From positions 14,599,499-14,663,498 of the forward strand of contig NC_092565.1 in the NCBI RefSeq assembly GCF_037975245.1: a DNA stretch of 64,000 nucleotides, written 5' to 3'. The stretch comes from Apostichopus japonicus (Eukaryota > Echinodermata > Holothuroidea > Aspidochirotida > Stichopodidae). Below the pieces are notes generated by a model that worked only from the letters and a program-made list of their open reading frames with translations, was not told the origin of the DNA and did no database searches. This document shows positions 22,265-33,665 of the stretch, piece by piece (positions within the stretch are counted from its first letter, which is position 1; each line of letters begins with the position of its first letter). Position numbers and translations under genes: made by a program.

Positions 22265-25200
22265 ATGATGGCGAAGGCCAATTTGTACGTCAACCTCGCC
22301 AAGGGAATGAAAATGCCTCTCCTCGGTCTAGGAACTTGGAAGGTTAGTTACGACGAGTGACATCTGCAATAATAATACACGTTGGTGTAACTGTAACGTA
22401 AGACTATGCAGTGTCCACTTCCAGGGTTCCACTAGTCTTAGTCTTAAGTAGTAGTCTTAGGCTATCGTGACCTGCCTACACAGTACTACTACTAGTACTA
22501 CATTCCAAAAAGTTTCCTCGACCGATACATAATTACACTAAGCGTGGCAGTCATTAAGATATCATTACTAACCACACTAGGTATGGCAATGAGACTTCAT
22601 TATTGATTAAATTTAAGGCCGTGGCTATTCTTACGACTAGTTGTAACAATTATTTATAAACTATTCTTACGACATCGGCGAATTCAAGCGCAGTAAAGTA
22701 ATTAAAGCAACTTCGCAAGTAGTAGGGGTAACCCTAAACCTAACCATAAACACTAACCCTAACCGGAAATTATTGTTACTCCTAGTCGTAAAAATAGTAC
22801 TCCTAGTCGTAAAAATAGCCACGTTAAAGCAACTGCGCATGCGTATTTATAAATTATTCTTACAACTAGTCGTAAGAATAGCCACTTTGTAAATTTAAAT
22901 TTAAAGTCCATTATGAAGTCCATGAAGAATTTCATTATATACACAAACTAGCCTAAGCAATCCTTAACTCTACACACATTTAAGGTACTTTTGAGTAGTA
23001 AGTAAGCACAAAATCATGATGATGTTCTATTTGCAGATATCAAGCAAATGAAAATTTGAACCAAATAATGGTGTCTGGTCTTTCCTAACTCTTTGGTGGA
23101 TTAAAAAACATCAATCAGACAAATGCATTGGCAGATGTATTGACCTTTCTGTTCATTAAATTGATAAATTGAAACAAACTTGATGTACTCTATGTAAAAC
23201 ATTATTAAGTGACCCTAAATAAATCCTGCTATTGTAAAAGTAAAACTTCCTAACACACTACTAGTAATAACCTCTGGCCATTCCTCTCCGGCCATCCCTA
23301 TTTGTTACTTGGTTTGCTTAAATATTTGGACAACTGTCACATAATTGTTAATTGTTATGTGAGATTAGTCTGAATACAATAAGGCAAAGCAACAGCATCT
23401 CTCCTGTTAATCATCTCTTCTCATTTTCATTTTTCAGTCTGAACCGTCCAAGTTATCAGCAGCAGTGAAAGCAGCCATAGATACCGGTTACCGTCACATC
23501 GACTGTGCTTACTGCTATGAGAATGAAGAAACTGTGGGAGATGGAATACAAGCCAAGACTACTGATGGCACTGTGAAAAGAGAGGACCTGTTCATCACCA
23601 GCAAGGTACAATATACATTCTATATAAAATAACTTGGCTTATGGAATGTAAGCCATGGTTACTGAAGGTACTGTGTACCAGCAAGGTACTATACATACTA
23701 TATAAAACTTCTTGGCTTATAGAATGTAAGCCAAGATTACTGAAGGTAATCTTACAAGAGAGGGGACCTGTTCATCACCAGCAAGGTACAATATACATAT
23801 ATACTATATAAAATTACTTGGCTTATGGAATGCAAGCTAGCCATGGTTACTGAAGGTATTCTCATAAGAGAGAACCTGTTCATCACCAGCAAGGTACAAT
23901 ATACATACTATATAAAATTACTTGGCCTAGATGGAATGTAAGCCATGGTTACTGAAGGTTTTCTCACAAGAGAGGACCTGTTCATTTTTTTTTTTTTGGC
24001 CAACTTGCTTTAACAGTTATTTCTTTTTCTCTCCAGTTATTTGAGAGTTTTCATCGTTTAGGAGATGTTGAGAGTGGCTTGAAGAAATCCCTACAATCTT
24101 TGAAGTTGGATTATCTTGATCTATATCTCGTGCACTGGCCATTTGGGATTCAGGTAAAAATAACGTAGAATGATCTTACTCTGTACCTCACATACTGGCC
24201 ATTTTAAGTCATCTATCTGGTGAGGATAATATTGAAGAAGGTAGTCAAAAATAGTATAGTTATAGACTCATAATCATTGTAAAATACAGTATAGATAGCC
24301 TGAAAAACAATAGTCAATAATAGTCAGCCTGCAAAACAATAGTCAATAATAGTCAGCCCGGAAAACAATAGTCAGCCCGGAAAACAATAGTCAATATCAG
24401 TTAGTCTAGAGTACAGTTGTGGTCAACCTGGAAACAGTAGTAAATAATAGTCAGCCTAGAACACAGTCATTAATTGTCAGTCTGGAAACAGTATGAAGAC
24501 AGTTATAGTCAACCTGGGAAATTCTAGTCAACAATAGTCAGCCTAGAACACAATAACAGTCAACCCTGAAAACAGTAGTGAATCAGTAGTCAGTAATAGT
24601 CAACTGAGCAAACAGTGTAGTCAACCTAAAAGGCAAGTTAACTTTCCGTTTCCTTGGAACTTATCCCAGATTTATTACCACTGTTAAATTAAATAAATTT
24701 AAAATATTGTTAAATAGAAAGTTCATTACAATAACCTACACAAATTGTTTTAACTGTTCATTAACCCCTCTGTTTGCAATGTAGGTTTCTGTTTGTTTTA
24801 CACTTTGGTTAATAAGCATTATGCTAACAGTTTTGTTTTATTTTTATTTATTTTTCTGTTTGTTTGTCATCCTTAGAACATTGAAGGTGAGATGTGCCCC
24901 ACAGGACCTGATGGGAGAACTCTGTTCAATGATGTACACTTCACAGAAACGTGGCATGTACGATATCTGTACTACCTACCATTTAACCTGTATGACTTTT
25001 GCAAAATCAGTATAACAATGTCTTTATTCTTAGTGTAGCTTTATGTAGACATGTCAAATAGCATTCACATGTTTTCTTTTCTTCCAGGGGATGGAACAGT
25101 TAGTGCAGAAAGGCTTGGTCAAGTCAATTGGGGTCTCAAACTTCAACATTTCGCAGATTAAAGAAATTCAAGCCCTCCCAAATAAAGTTCCTATTTCTAA

Positions 25201-28200
25201 TAATCAGGTATTTTTGTTTTTTCACTCTTTGTATATAATGTCATTGTGTTTGTCACAGTAAATGTAAAGTATTCATAGTTGACATGTTCAGTACCCAGCA
25301 TAAGTTTACAATAGCTTGGTCCCTGTATCGGACTGGAGCCATATCATCTCTGAAAAGTGTTTACTAAAGTGTTTCTGTTTGGAAGGTAGTGAAACATTAT
25401 TGCAGATTGTAGATAAAACAAAGTGATATTATGATATACAGCTTCTTCATAATGTAGACATCCAGTACCTGTAGCTGTACTAAATGGACAGAGATCATTT
25501 ATCAGGATCAGCCAAAGACTGTTTTCCCAATCCACAGATTGAATTATCTCCTTATCTTGTTCAAGATGATTTGGTGAGCTTCTGCAAGTCTCAGGGCATC
25601 ACTGTCACTGCCTACAGTCCTCTGGGGTCCCCGGACAGAAAAGAGTAAGCTACCGCACCTCCATTTTCATTTGCCGTTGAATGTCTGATGTCTTGTGTGT
25701 GCATTACATGTATGTGAACTTCCTGCGGTCTGAAAACCTTGTGTTGTCATTAGATGTATGTATATTCTCTGGGAGTTGGATGCATTGTGTTGACTTTTCA
25801 TGTATGTGTTCTCTCTCACTGTTGATGCCTCATGTGCTGATAACATGTTTGTGTACATTGTAAGATGTGGATGCCACGTGTGGTCAGTACTGTAGATGTA
25901 TTTGGTCTGGATGTGGTCATTACATGTGTGTATACTTACAGGGATCTGGATGCCTTACTTGGATATGGCATGTATGTGCACTTCTTGGAGTCTGACTGCT
26001 TTGTGTGGTCATAAATGTATGTGTACTTCCTATGGTCTTAATGCCTTGTGTGGTCATGAAATATACTTACAGGAGTCTTAATGCCTTGTGTGGTCATAAG
26101 TGTATGTGTACTTCCTATAGCAGGATTTTAATTGTTATATTCAAAGTAGTTTGATAATTTTATGCTAAACAAATAACTATATGCATAGTATACGAATAGT
26201 ATGACACTATATTTAGTGGTATCACAAAGGATGAATAAGGAAAATAGATGATTTCCCCATCACTTCTCCAGTCTCCCAAGTTTTCACGCCAGTAGAAGTG
26301 GTGAAAGAAGGAATTCATTAGACATTGTTTTAAGGTGCGATATTGGAAGGCAGACTCGATCTTTTACCCCATCAGTCCTCAGGATGATGATCCTATTCTT
26401 ATGGATGATCCTAAACTGATTGATCTTGCCAGGAAGAAAGGGAAGTCGGTGGCACAGATCTTGATCCAATACCATTTACAACAGAATGTGGCGTGCATGC
26501 CAAAGAGCGTGACACCATCCAGAATCTTAGAAAATTTTCAGGTAGTATCAGTATTTCATTCATGAGCTAACAAATATTTTACATAATTATATTACAGTGT
26601 GAATTGTTGTTTCCTTTCTTTAATCGAGGTCAAAAGGTATTCTGTGCCGCACACATTAATATTAAAGAAGTATATAATTGTTAATGATAAAGTACTGGCA
26701 GCTAATAAAACTTTAGAAAGTTGACAGTACTGTGGTCATAAAACTGTGTTTTGAGAAAGTTGCTGGTATGTTTCATACTCTGGTATGTTGCTGGTATGTT
26801 TCATACAGGCTGGCTTCATTACTCTTCTTGCAGACACTCATGTACAGAATGTTGTTTCTGTGTCCCACACATGATGCTGGCACCAGTAATGTCATCACTA
26901 AACTGATGTATAGAAGGTTAGCTTCGGTTATGTCATAATGAAACCTGAGGTTCAGAAAGTTGTTTCTATATCTCATTCATGTTCACTTCAGAAATGTCAT
27001 CACAACATGTCTTGTGTGGTGCAAGGATGCAATTACACAGGTTGGATCAGGGGTATATATACTGTACCCACCATGTCTATGTGCTGATGGGATGCAATTG
27101 CGCAGGTTGGATCAAGAGTGTCTATAACCACTGTGCATGTGTGCTGATGGTATGCAATTACACTGGTTGCTCTATACAGAGTATGTATGGATTGGTTGAT
27201 TCATTGCTCTACACAGAGTATGTATGGATTGGTTGTTTCATTGCTCTATACAGAGTATGTATGGATTGGTTGTTTCATTGCTCTATACAGAGTATGTATG
27301 GAATGGTTGTTTCATTGCTCTATACAGAGTATGTATGGATTGGTTGATTCATTGCTCTATACAGAGTATGCATGGATTGGTTGTCTCACTGCTCTATACA
27401 TAGTATGTATGGATTGGTTGTCTCACTGCTCTATACAGAGTATGGATTGGTTGATTCATTGCTCTATACAGAGTATGGACGGATGGGTTGTTTCATTGCT
27501 CTATACAGAGTATGTATGGATTGGTTGATTCATTGCTCTATACAGAGTATGTATGGATTGGTTGTTTCATTGCTCTATACAGAGTATGTATGGATTGGTT
27601 GATTCATTGCTCTATACAGAGTATGGATTGGGTCTGGCATTCTTTTGGGAATGCAACATGAGGATTAGGAGTGTCATTTCTCAACATATGGCAAGGGTTA
27701 GTTATGTCATTGCTGTATACGAAATATAGATTGGTTGTTTCTATTCAGACTAATGACTGTTCAATTGTATTTATAGCACTGAATTCCTAGGTGACCAAAT
27801 GTGTCATTATCATGGCCTTTCAAAAGTTCTCTTTAATTTTTGCTTCAAGTTTGCTTGGAAAAAGTAGTCAAGTGTGCTTCAAGCCAATGAAAACATATCA
27901 ATTCAACTTCAATCAGAAGTCAAATTGAAACTGGTAACCATGATTTGTATAAGGCTAAAGTTGGGAAAATAATTGAGGGGGGTATTCTGATTTGTAGAAT
28001 GCTAATTGCTTCAGCTAATTGTTTCTTCGTTATGTATTGCAGAGCCTTCACTTTACACTGACCGATAGTGAGGTAGAGGAGCTGAAGTCATTGAACCGAA
28101 ATAACAGATATTGCACATACGATGAGTGAGTGATAACAGTCTGATTTTGTACTTTTCTTATGGCAACCATGACTGAAAACAGAGTAAATCTGGGTACGAT

Positions 28201-29035
28201 CAAGCTCGTCCCAAAACCCCAACCCTCACTTCACCATCCCCAAAAAATACAAAGATTGTCACTACTGCTTTTGAAAGTGCATAGGAATAGCAAGTCAATA
28301 GCAGCCAAAAAGAGGAATGATTCAAATCTGCATCTCTCCTTGAGGCTTGCTCAGATCTTTTGGCTTCTTGCAGTGTGCACCATCCCTTTAACAGACATCT
28401 TTATTACATAACATGAACTTCAAGAAGATAAATGTTTATCAAAATGCTTTATGATAATGCCTATCAATATGTAATAACTGAGTGGACTTGTCCCTCACTT
28501 GGTACAGATTTATAATTTTATTTCAATGTAATCATGCATTCTACCAGTCGCAATTGTAGAGTTTGTTTTCAGTGTGCGAACAGTGAACAATGATAGATAT
28601 CCACAAAAAACAAACAATTGAGCTACAACATTGCTCATGTCCTTTGATGCTTGTGAAACAATAACAATCTGTGGACTCAATGACCTTGCAAGGTATGTTA
28701 ACTTTAAGAAGGGATCCTTCAGGTTTCAGATTCCTTTAAGATGCAGCTATCTATAGTATTGAAAAATTCATGCATTCTTTCATTTCTATGTTTATCAGTT
28801 TGAAACATTTATTGCATAATTGTTTTCTTTTGCTTGGACCATTTGCTTCTTTGTGTGACCGTTGATTGATTAATAATTAATGTATAGTTGTCTAGTTGTT
28901 TGGACTGTTTAATGTATTATAATAATTCTTGTTAACTGTATGGACAGTTTATTTATATATTTTATAATTATGTTGTTTTATCTTTCTTTCAGAGCATTTG
29001 GCCATCCTCTGCATCCATTTGACCCAACACACTGA
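22265..29035 (+). CDS. Aldo-keto reductase (AKR1-type), copy 1, nine exons
   Basis: Exons are 22265-22342, 23438-23605, 24037-24153, 24877-24957, 25088-25207, 25538-25644, 26376-26541, 28043-28125 and 28993-29035. All junctions are GT-AG and in frame, giving 320 residues, normal for the family. It is a cytosolic, NADPH-dependent reductase of aldehydes and ketones. [10 protein letters not shown] opens the barrel. The catalytic tetrad is Asp48 and Tyr53 (in [14 protein letters not shown]), Lys82 (FITSK) and His115 (LVHWP). GVSNFN and [11 protein letters not shown] follow, and the cofactor motif is PKSVTPSRI. Exon 4 holds loop A, the exon 6/7 join loop B, and exons 8-9 loop C (RYCTYDE, ending LHPFDPTH). 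Exon 7 uses the AG before TCCTCAGG, because the next AG would break the frame. Two in-frame Met codons open the protein and the first is used here. The substrate cannot be told from sequence. A tandem paralogue lies at 33666-41875. Confidence 0.93.
22617..22896. mobile_element. ~280-bp inverted-repeat insertion in AKR copy 1 intron 1
   Basis: The equivalent intron of AKR copy 2 (near 33990) lacks this block. The ends carry GTGGCTATTCTTACGACTAG and its inverse, CTAGTCGTAAGAATAGCCAC. The flank AAATTTAA appears on both sides and once at the empty site, so an 8-bp duplication is likely, though the AT-rich flank leaves the exact ends uncertain. Internally, near 22728-22763, there are irregular CCTAACC/CCCTAAA runs resembling the telomere repeat. 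Confidence 0.7.
23640..23990 (+). repeat. Tandem copies of the exon 2/intron 2 junction, AKR copy 1
   Basis: After the real exon-2 donor at 23606 come about three decayed copies of the last part of exon 2 plus the start of intron 2. Each has GGACCTGTTCATCACCAGCAAG or a remnant, then GTAC, ACTATATAAAA, and CTTGGCTTA..GAATG. They carry donor-like GCAAGGTAC sites. None encodes a whole exon. Confidence 0.85.
24290..24640. repeat. Degenerate AATAGTCA repeat in AKR copy 1 intron 3
   Basis: Irregular units of AATAGTCAGCCTGGAAAACA-type sequence, ~25-30 bp each. The same region in copy 2 is much longer and more regular (35580-36960). Confidence 0.75.
27170..27632. repeat. 37-bp minisatellite in AKR copy 1 intron 7
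   Basis: About 12 copies of a unit containing GCTCTATACAGAGTATGTAT then GGATTGGTTG. The core CTCTATACAGAG is a near palindrome. It is absent from the matching intron of copy 2, so it arose or was lost after the duplication. Open frames with repeated DWL motifs are artefacts. Confidence 0.9.
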
Positions 29036-29485
29036 GAAACCTTGGCTTGGGTATCCTGCTGGGCAACATCGTACATTACATCTGAATAATAACTACTTTC
29101 CCTGCTCGAGATGAACTGTGGAAGTCATTCTTTATTTCACTCAAGGGGAACTCGACATGGTTGACAACAGAATGAAATGTGCCTTAGTGAAAATTTAATT
29201 CATCAATTACTAGGCTTATGCCCCCAATACTTTCATTTGCAGAAAAAAAAAATGTTCGCATCTTATTTTGAGTAGCACAATCTGATGAAATTGGCGAACT
29301 AACATGGAAGTCTGCAGTCATGATTATGAATCCAGTTAAATAGAAACATTTATTTCAGATATTAATGTTCAGTTAACATTCAGTGTAGATGTGACATAAA
29401 GTGTCACATTAGAGTTGATATGCCATGGTATTTTGGTGATAGTAAGCTGGGCCATCTTTTGTGTGAGTAAACAGGCCTTTGTGTA
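29036..29485. other. 3' flank of AKR copy 1
   Basis: Matches 41876-42230 downstream of copy 2 closely, so it is probably 3' UTR or flank carried in the duplication. No AATAAA signal close to the stop. The first shared AATAAA signals are at about 31358-31375 here and 42533-42567 in copy 2, beyond the repeats. Confidence 0.5.
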
Positions 29486-29686
29486 ATCCAGGGAACTATT
29501 CCCAGGAATCCAGGGAACTACAATCCAGGGAACTACAATCCAGGGAACTACAATCCAGGGAACTACAATCCAGGGAACTACAATCCAGGGAACTACAATC
29601 CAGGGAACTACAATCCAGGGAACTACAATCCAGGGAACTACAATCCAGGGAACTACAATCCAGGGAACTACAATCCAGGGAACTAT
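29486..29686. repeat. 15-bp minisatellite, ~13 copies
   Basis: The unit is TCCAGGGAACTACAA, almost perfect. Absent from the corresponding 3' flank of AKR copy 2. Because 15 is a multiple of three, both strands show an open frame through it; this is an artefact. Confidence 0.95.
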
Positions 29687-29784
29687 TCAGATCTAGTACA
29701 GTGATAGTGGCTATGTAGTAGGAATGTGCCAGCATTATATAGACAAGTGTATTGGTAGATTGAGCATACTATAGAATGCTCAAT

Positions 29785-30855
29785 GTCAATGATATGTGAT
29801 ATCATTTGCCACTTGTATATATCCGTTTGGGATTAAAAACCAACATTATCTATGTTACCATAAGGCTTGCCAAGCGACAATGATATGTGATATCATTTGC
29901 CACTAGTAAATATCCGTTTGGGATTAAAAACCAACATTATCTATGTTACCATAAGGCTTGCCAAGGGACAATGATATGTGATATCATTTGCCACTTGTAT
30001 ATATCCGTTTGGGATTAAAAACCAACATTATCTATGATATCATAAGGTTGCCAAGCGACAATGATATGTGATATCATTTGCCACTTGTATATATCCGTTT
30101 GGGATTAAAAACCAACGTTATCTATGTTACCATAAGGCTTTCCAAGGGACAATGATATGTGATATCATTTGCCACTTGTATATATCCGTTTGGGATTAAA
30201 AACCAACATTATCTATGATACCATAAGGCTTGCCAAGGGACAATGATATGTGATATCATTTGCCACTTGTATATATCCGTTTGGGATTAAAAACCAACGT
30301 TATCTATGATACCATAAGGCTTGCCAAGGGACAATGATATGTGATATCATTTGCCACTTGTATATATCCGTTTGGGATTAAAAACCAACGTTATCTATGT
30401 TACCATAAGGCTTGCCAAGGAACAATGATATGTGATATCATTTGCCACTTGTATATATCCGTTTGGGATTAAAAACCAACGTTATCTATGTTACCATAAG
30501 GCTTGCCAAGGGACAATGATATGTGATATCATTTGCCACTTGTATATATCCGTTTGGGATAAAACCAACATTATCTATGATACCATAAGGCTTGCCAAGG
30601 GACAATGATATGTGATATCATTTGCCACTTGTATATATCCGTTTGGGATTAAAAACCAACATTATCTATGATACCATAAGGCTTGCCAAGGGACAATGGT
30701 ATGTGATATCATTTGCCACTTGTATATATCCGTTTGGGATTAAAAACCAACATTATCTATGTTACCATAAGGCTTGCCAAGCGACAATGATATGTGATAT
30801 CATTTGCCACTTGTATATATCCGTTTGGGATTAAAAACCAACATTATCTATGTAT
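29785..30855. repeat. 91-bp tandem repeat, 12 copies
   Basis: The unit starts near CAATGATATGTGATATCATT (an imperfect palindrome) and continues TGCCACTTGTATATATCCG, TTTGGGATTAAAAACCAAC and ATAAGGCTTGCCAAG. Units are over 95% alike by eye, with single-base variants (CATTAT/CGTTAT, TTACC/ATACC). Absent from AKR copy 2. Confidence 0.95.
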
Positions 30856-31890
30856 GAGGTATTATTTAGCTTTTCTAGGGTAAAGGAACGGCTGGGATAT
30901 TGAGTAAGCGATACAGTATAAAACAAAATCTATACAGAAACACCTAACATTTGTTAATCTCGTGCAAATGGTTTCAACATCCTGAACTCCATGCTATTAC
31001 CTGGTTAATATTTGAACCAAAGGTATTGATAATTTAGCATTATACCAAATTACTAATTAAAGGAAGACAAAACTTCCTGTAACTTTGAAGGGTTAAATTT
31101 ATTATCAAGCTTATACTTGAATGTGTTGTTAAGTTTCTTGTACTGTGTCTTTATATTGGACGGATAGCCTCTATTCAAACACGCCAAATTGTACCCTGCT
31201 CTTGTAGGTGACACAAAGGAACACATGATATGATGTATTAACAATCAATGTAGATGTAACAGATAAAGGAACACATGATATGATGTGTTAACATTCTGTG
31301 TAGATGTAACAGATAAAGTGTTCCATGTTTTACACCCTTGATTTTATTATAGTGATAGAATAAAAATGAATAAAAACGACAACCATTCGTTCTGTTATTC
31401 CACATGGGTCTACACTTTCCAGATAAGAGTAATAATCCGCCAAGAGCCAGTGTTGTAATCAAGTTCTTTTATCCGAGTATGAATTACTTCCAAGTTTAGA
31501 GGTTCCGACTACGAAATACCATACTCCGAGTTCTGCCTCTATGATCCAAGTACCAGCGGCCGCAGCATATTAGAGTCTGACTTTTGAGTACTTTCTCACC
31601 CAAGCTGTGTTTTATTAAAAAACATTTATGACTTATTAAATATACAAGAACCTTATGCTTAGAACTGCTCCTTGATCGTCATTGTAAACAAATGATATAA
31701 AATAGAATGTTGTGACATTCATGTTCTGATCTTGTTATTGTTTGCCAAATTCGGAAAAGTCTCAGTATTTACCACAAATTTCTGATAGGGCTGTTGTAAT
31801 GAAAATGTGACAGTAGCAACCATATGAACACATCAAACAACTGTGTGACATATACACAGGGGTCCTAGACTTATAATGGTATACTGCAAT

Positions 31891-32800
31891 CATGGGCGTC
31901 AGCAGGTTTCAGAAAGTGAGGGGGACACTATACTATCTAAGCGGAGCGCCACCATTGGTTGGCGCGTAGCGTACCAGAAAATTTTGGGTACATAAGACCC
32001 CCTAGATCGCAGGAGACGGCCTTCCTGAGTCGTTTTTAGTTACATCAGAAACAGATCTGTGAGGAGAAATTTTGTCTCACAAAACTAAATCCCGACAGAA
32101 AGTACTGGTAGAAAGATGCCGTTCTGACACCAAGGGAGACGAATTACACAGCGTCCATCTCAAAGGAAATATTGAAAAAGTGGCGCCGTCACCTCCGGGA
32201 TGAGTGGAGTGGTATATATAATACATGCATGTAGGTGCGAGACGTCAGTTGTTATGTGCCCAGGTACTTTAATAATAATAATCAGAAAAAGGCACCGTGC
32301 GCGCAGAGCGTGTGTAGCGCCTAGCCGGCACTCAACAATAAAGATCTACCATATCCGACGAATACATGTAGCCTTAATTACTTAACCCCTACACCCCTAT
32401 TTGTCCGTCCAGTCCAAGGGACTGGAGGTAGTGATATGAACATAGTAACTCATCACCATCTACCTGTATGTCTTACCTAATCCCTTGGAACCCATACAAA
32501 CAACATGTGTGCAAGATTCAATACACTTTCGAATGGTGTCCCCCCCCCCCCCCCCGAACGAATTAAATGGGCAGATTTAGGATATTGGGAGAATGGGAGA
32601 TAAATGACGGTGCAAGTGATAGATAGCAGGGGCCCAGTGAGTCCAGATTTCTTGACCTTAAATAGAAAATCGCGCATATGCATGTGATTTTTTTTTAATA
32701 ACTACTCTGAAAAGTGGGACAAATGATATGATATCCCCTCCACTTTTGAAAGTGGGGGGGGGGGTCAAGTCCCCCCGTCCCCCACCTGTTGACGCCCATG
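31891..32800. mobile_element. 910-bp non-autonomous hAT-type transposon
   Basis: The left end CATGGGCGTCAGCAGG and right end CCTGTTGACGCCCATG are inverted with one mismatch. An 8-bp target duplication ACTGCAAT sits at 31883-31890 and 32801-32808. The 8-bp duplication and a CA..GGCG end are typical of hAT elements. There is no transposase frame. Poly-C and poly-G runs lie inside (near 32538 and 32754). A relative of its internal segment lies at about 1420-1480. It lies in the spacer between the two AKR duplicates. Confidence 0.85.
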
Positions 32801-32984
32801 ACTGCAATCATGGTACTAATTGTTTGCATAAGTTAGCAACATACATCTATCGTGCACCTCCCATATACACTAGCCTACATGTAGGCTGGTACTTGGGGAA
32901 CAGAGGCGCATTAGGATAGTACAATCATAGAGTACTGCAATGCAAAGGTTGTTTCCTGTTGTGACGTCAGCCTCACGTTACTGG

Positions 32985-33562
32985 TCTAGTGTCAAGGTGT
33001 TTCGACAACACAGCTAGTTGAGGCTAGTTTCAAGGTGTTTCGACAACAAAACTTGGTATTGCATTCTGAGGTTTTCACTGAGATTAGTGTCAAGGTGTTT
33101 CGACAACACAGCTAGTTGAGGCTAGTTTCAATGTGTTTCGACAACAAAACCTGGTACTGCAGTCTGAGGGTTTCACTTACCAATACCAGGACACAGTGAT
33201 TCAAACACTTGGAATTCCATGCAGGGTGTTTCACTTACCACATCACAGACACAGTGATTCAAACACCTGGTAGAGCAAACTGAGTGTTTCGTGTACCATC
33301 TTTACCTAGGGCCTAGATCTGAGGGTTTCGCTTACCTTAGTGATGCCAACAGTTACTACCGCACACTGAATGTTTCGTTTTCCATCATTTCTTGACTTAA
33401 TTTTATGCATTTCGTTTTAACAATGCTCTAAAAGTAACTAGCATCTTCATCTCTATCCCCAACACATCCGAAAACTCCACAATACTATCAGCGAATCTGA
33501 AACGGAATGACGTTAGAGGTCAACTAGCTGTGTTGTCGAAACACCTTGGAACTAACCTCAGC
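32985..33562. repeat. Repeat and inverted-repeat region upstream of AKR copy 2
   Basis: AAGGTGTTTCGACAACA occurs four times in direct orientation (about 32994-33145, one copy with AATGTG). An inverted copy, TGTTGTCGAAACACCTT, lies at 33532-33548. The long version with CACAGCTAGTTGA is found at both edges, so the block may be a small foldback element. Between them CACAGTGATTCAAACAC appears twice. The right edge abuts the start of the segmental duplication. Confidence 0.7.
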
Positions 33563-33665
33563 CGTAGTGGTAGATCGAACAAAGACAAAAGTGTGCTGTA
33601 GTATTGAGAAAAGTCAAATGTACCGATTGGTTTTAAGAATTGCAAGAACTAGCAGATTATATTAG

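Larger units (their letters stand above)
22164..31606 (+). repeat. Segmental duplication, copy 1
   Basis: This block is directly repeated at 33565-42799. Homology begins at TAGTGGTAGATCGAAC, just upstream of the start codon, and ends at CAAGCT beyond the 3' flank. Exons and most intron sequence are nearly identical, so the duplication is recent. Length differences come from insertions and tandem-repeat expansions listed separately. Confidence 0.93.

Noticed and set aside
27187..27602. Open frames with repeated [11 protein letters not shown] motif
   Set aside because: They are translations of the 37-bp intronic array of AKR copy 1, and the frame shifts unit by unit.
29479..29735. Long open frames on both strands made of repeated five-residue units
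   Set aside because: They come from a 15-bp minisatellite whose length is a multiple of three; no unique coding sequence flanks it.
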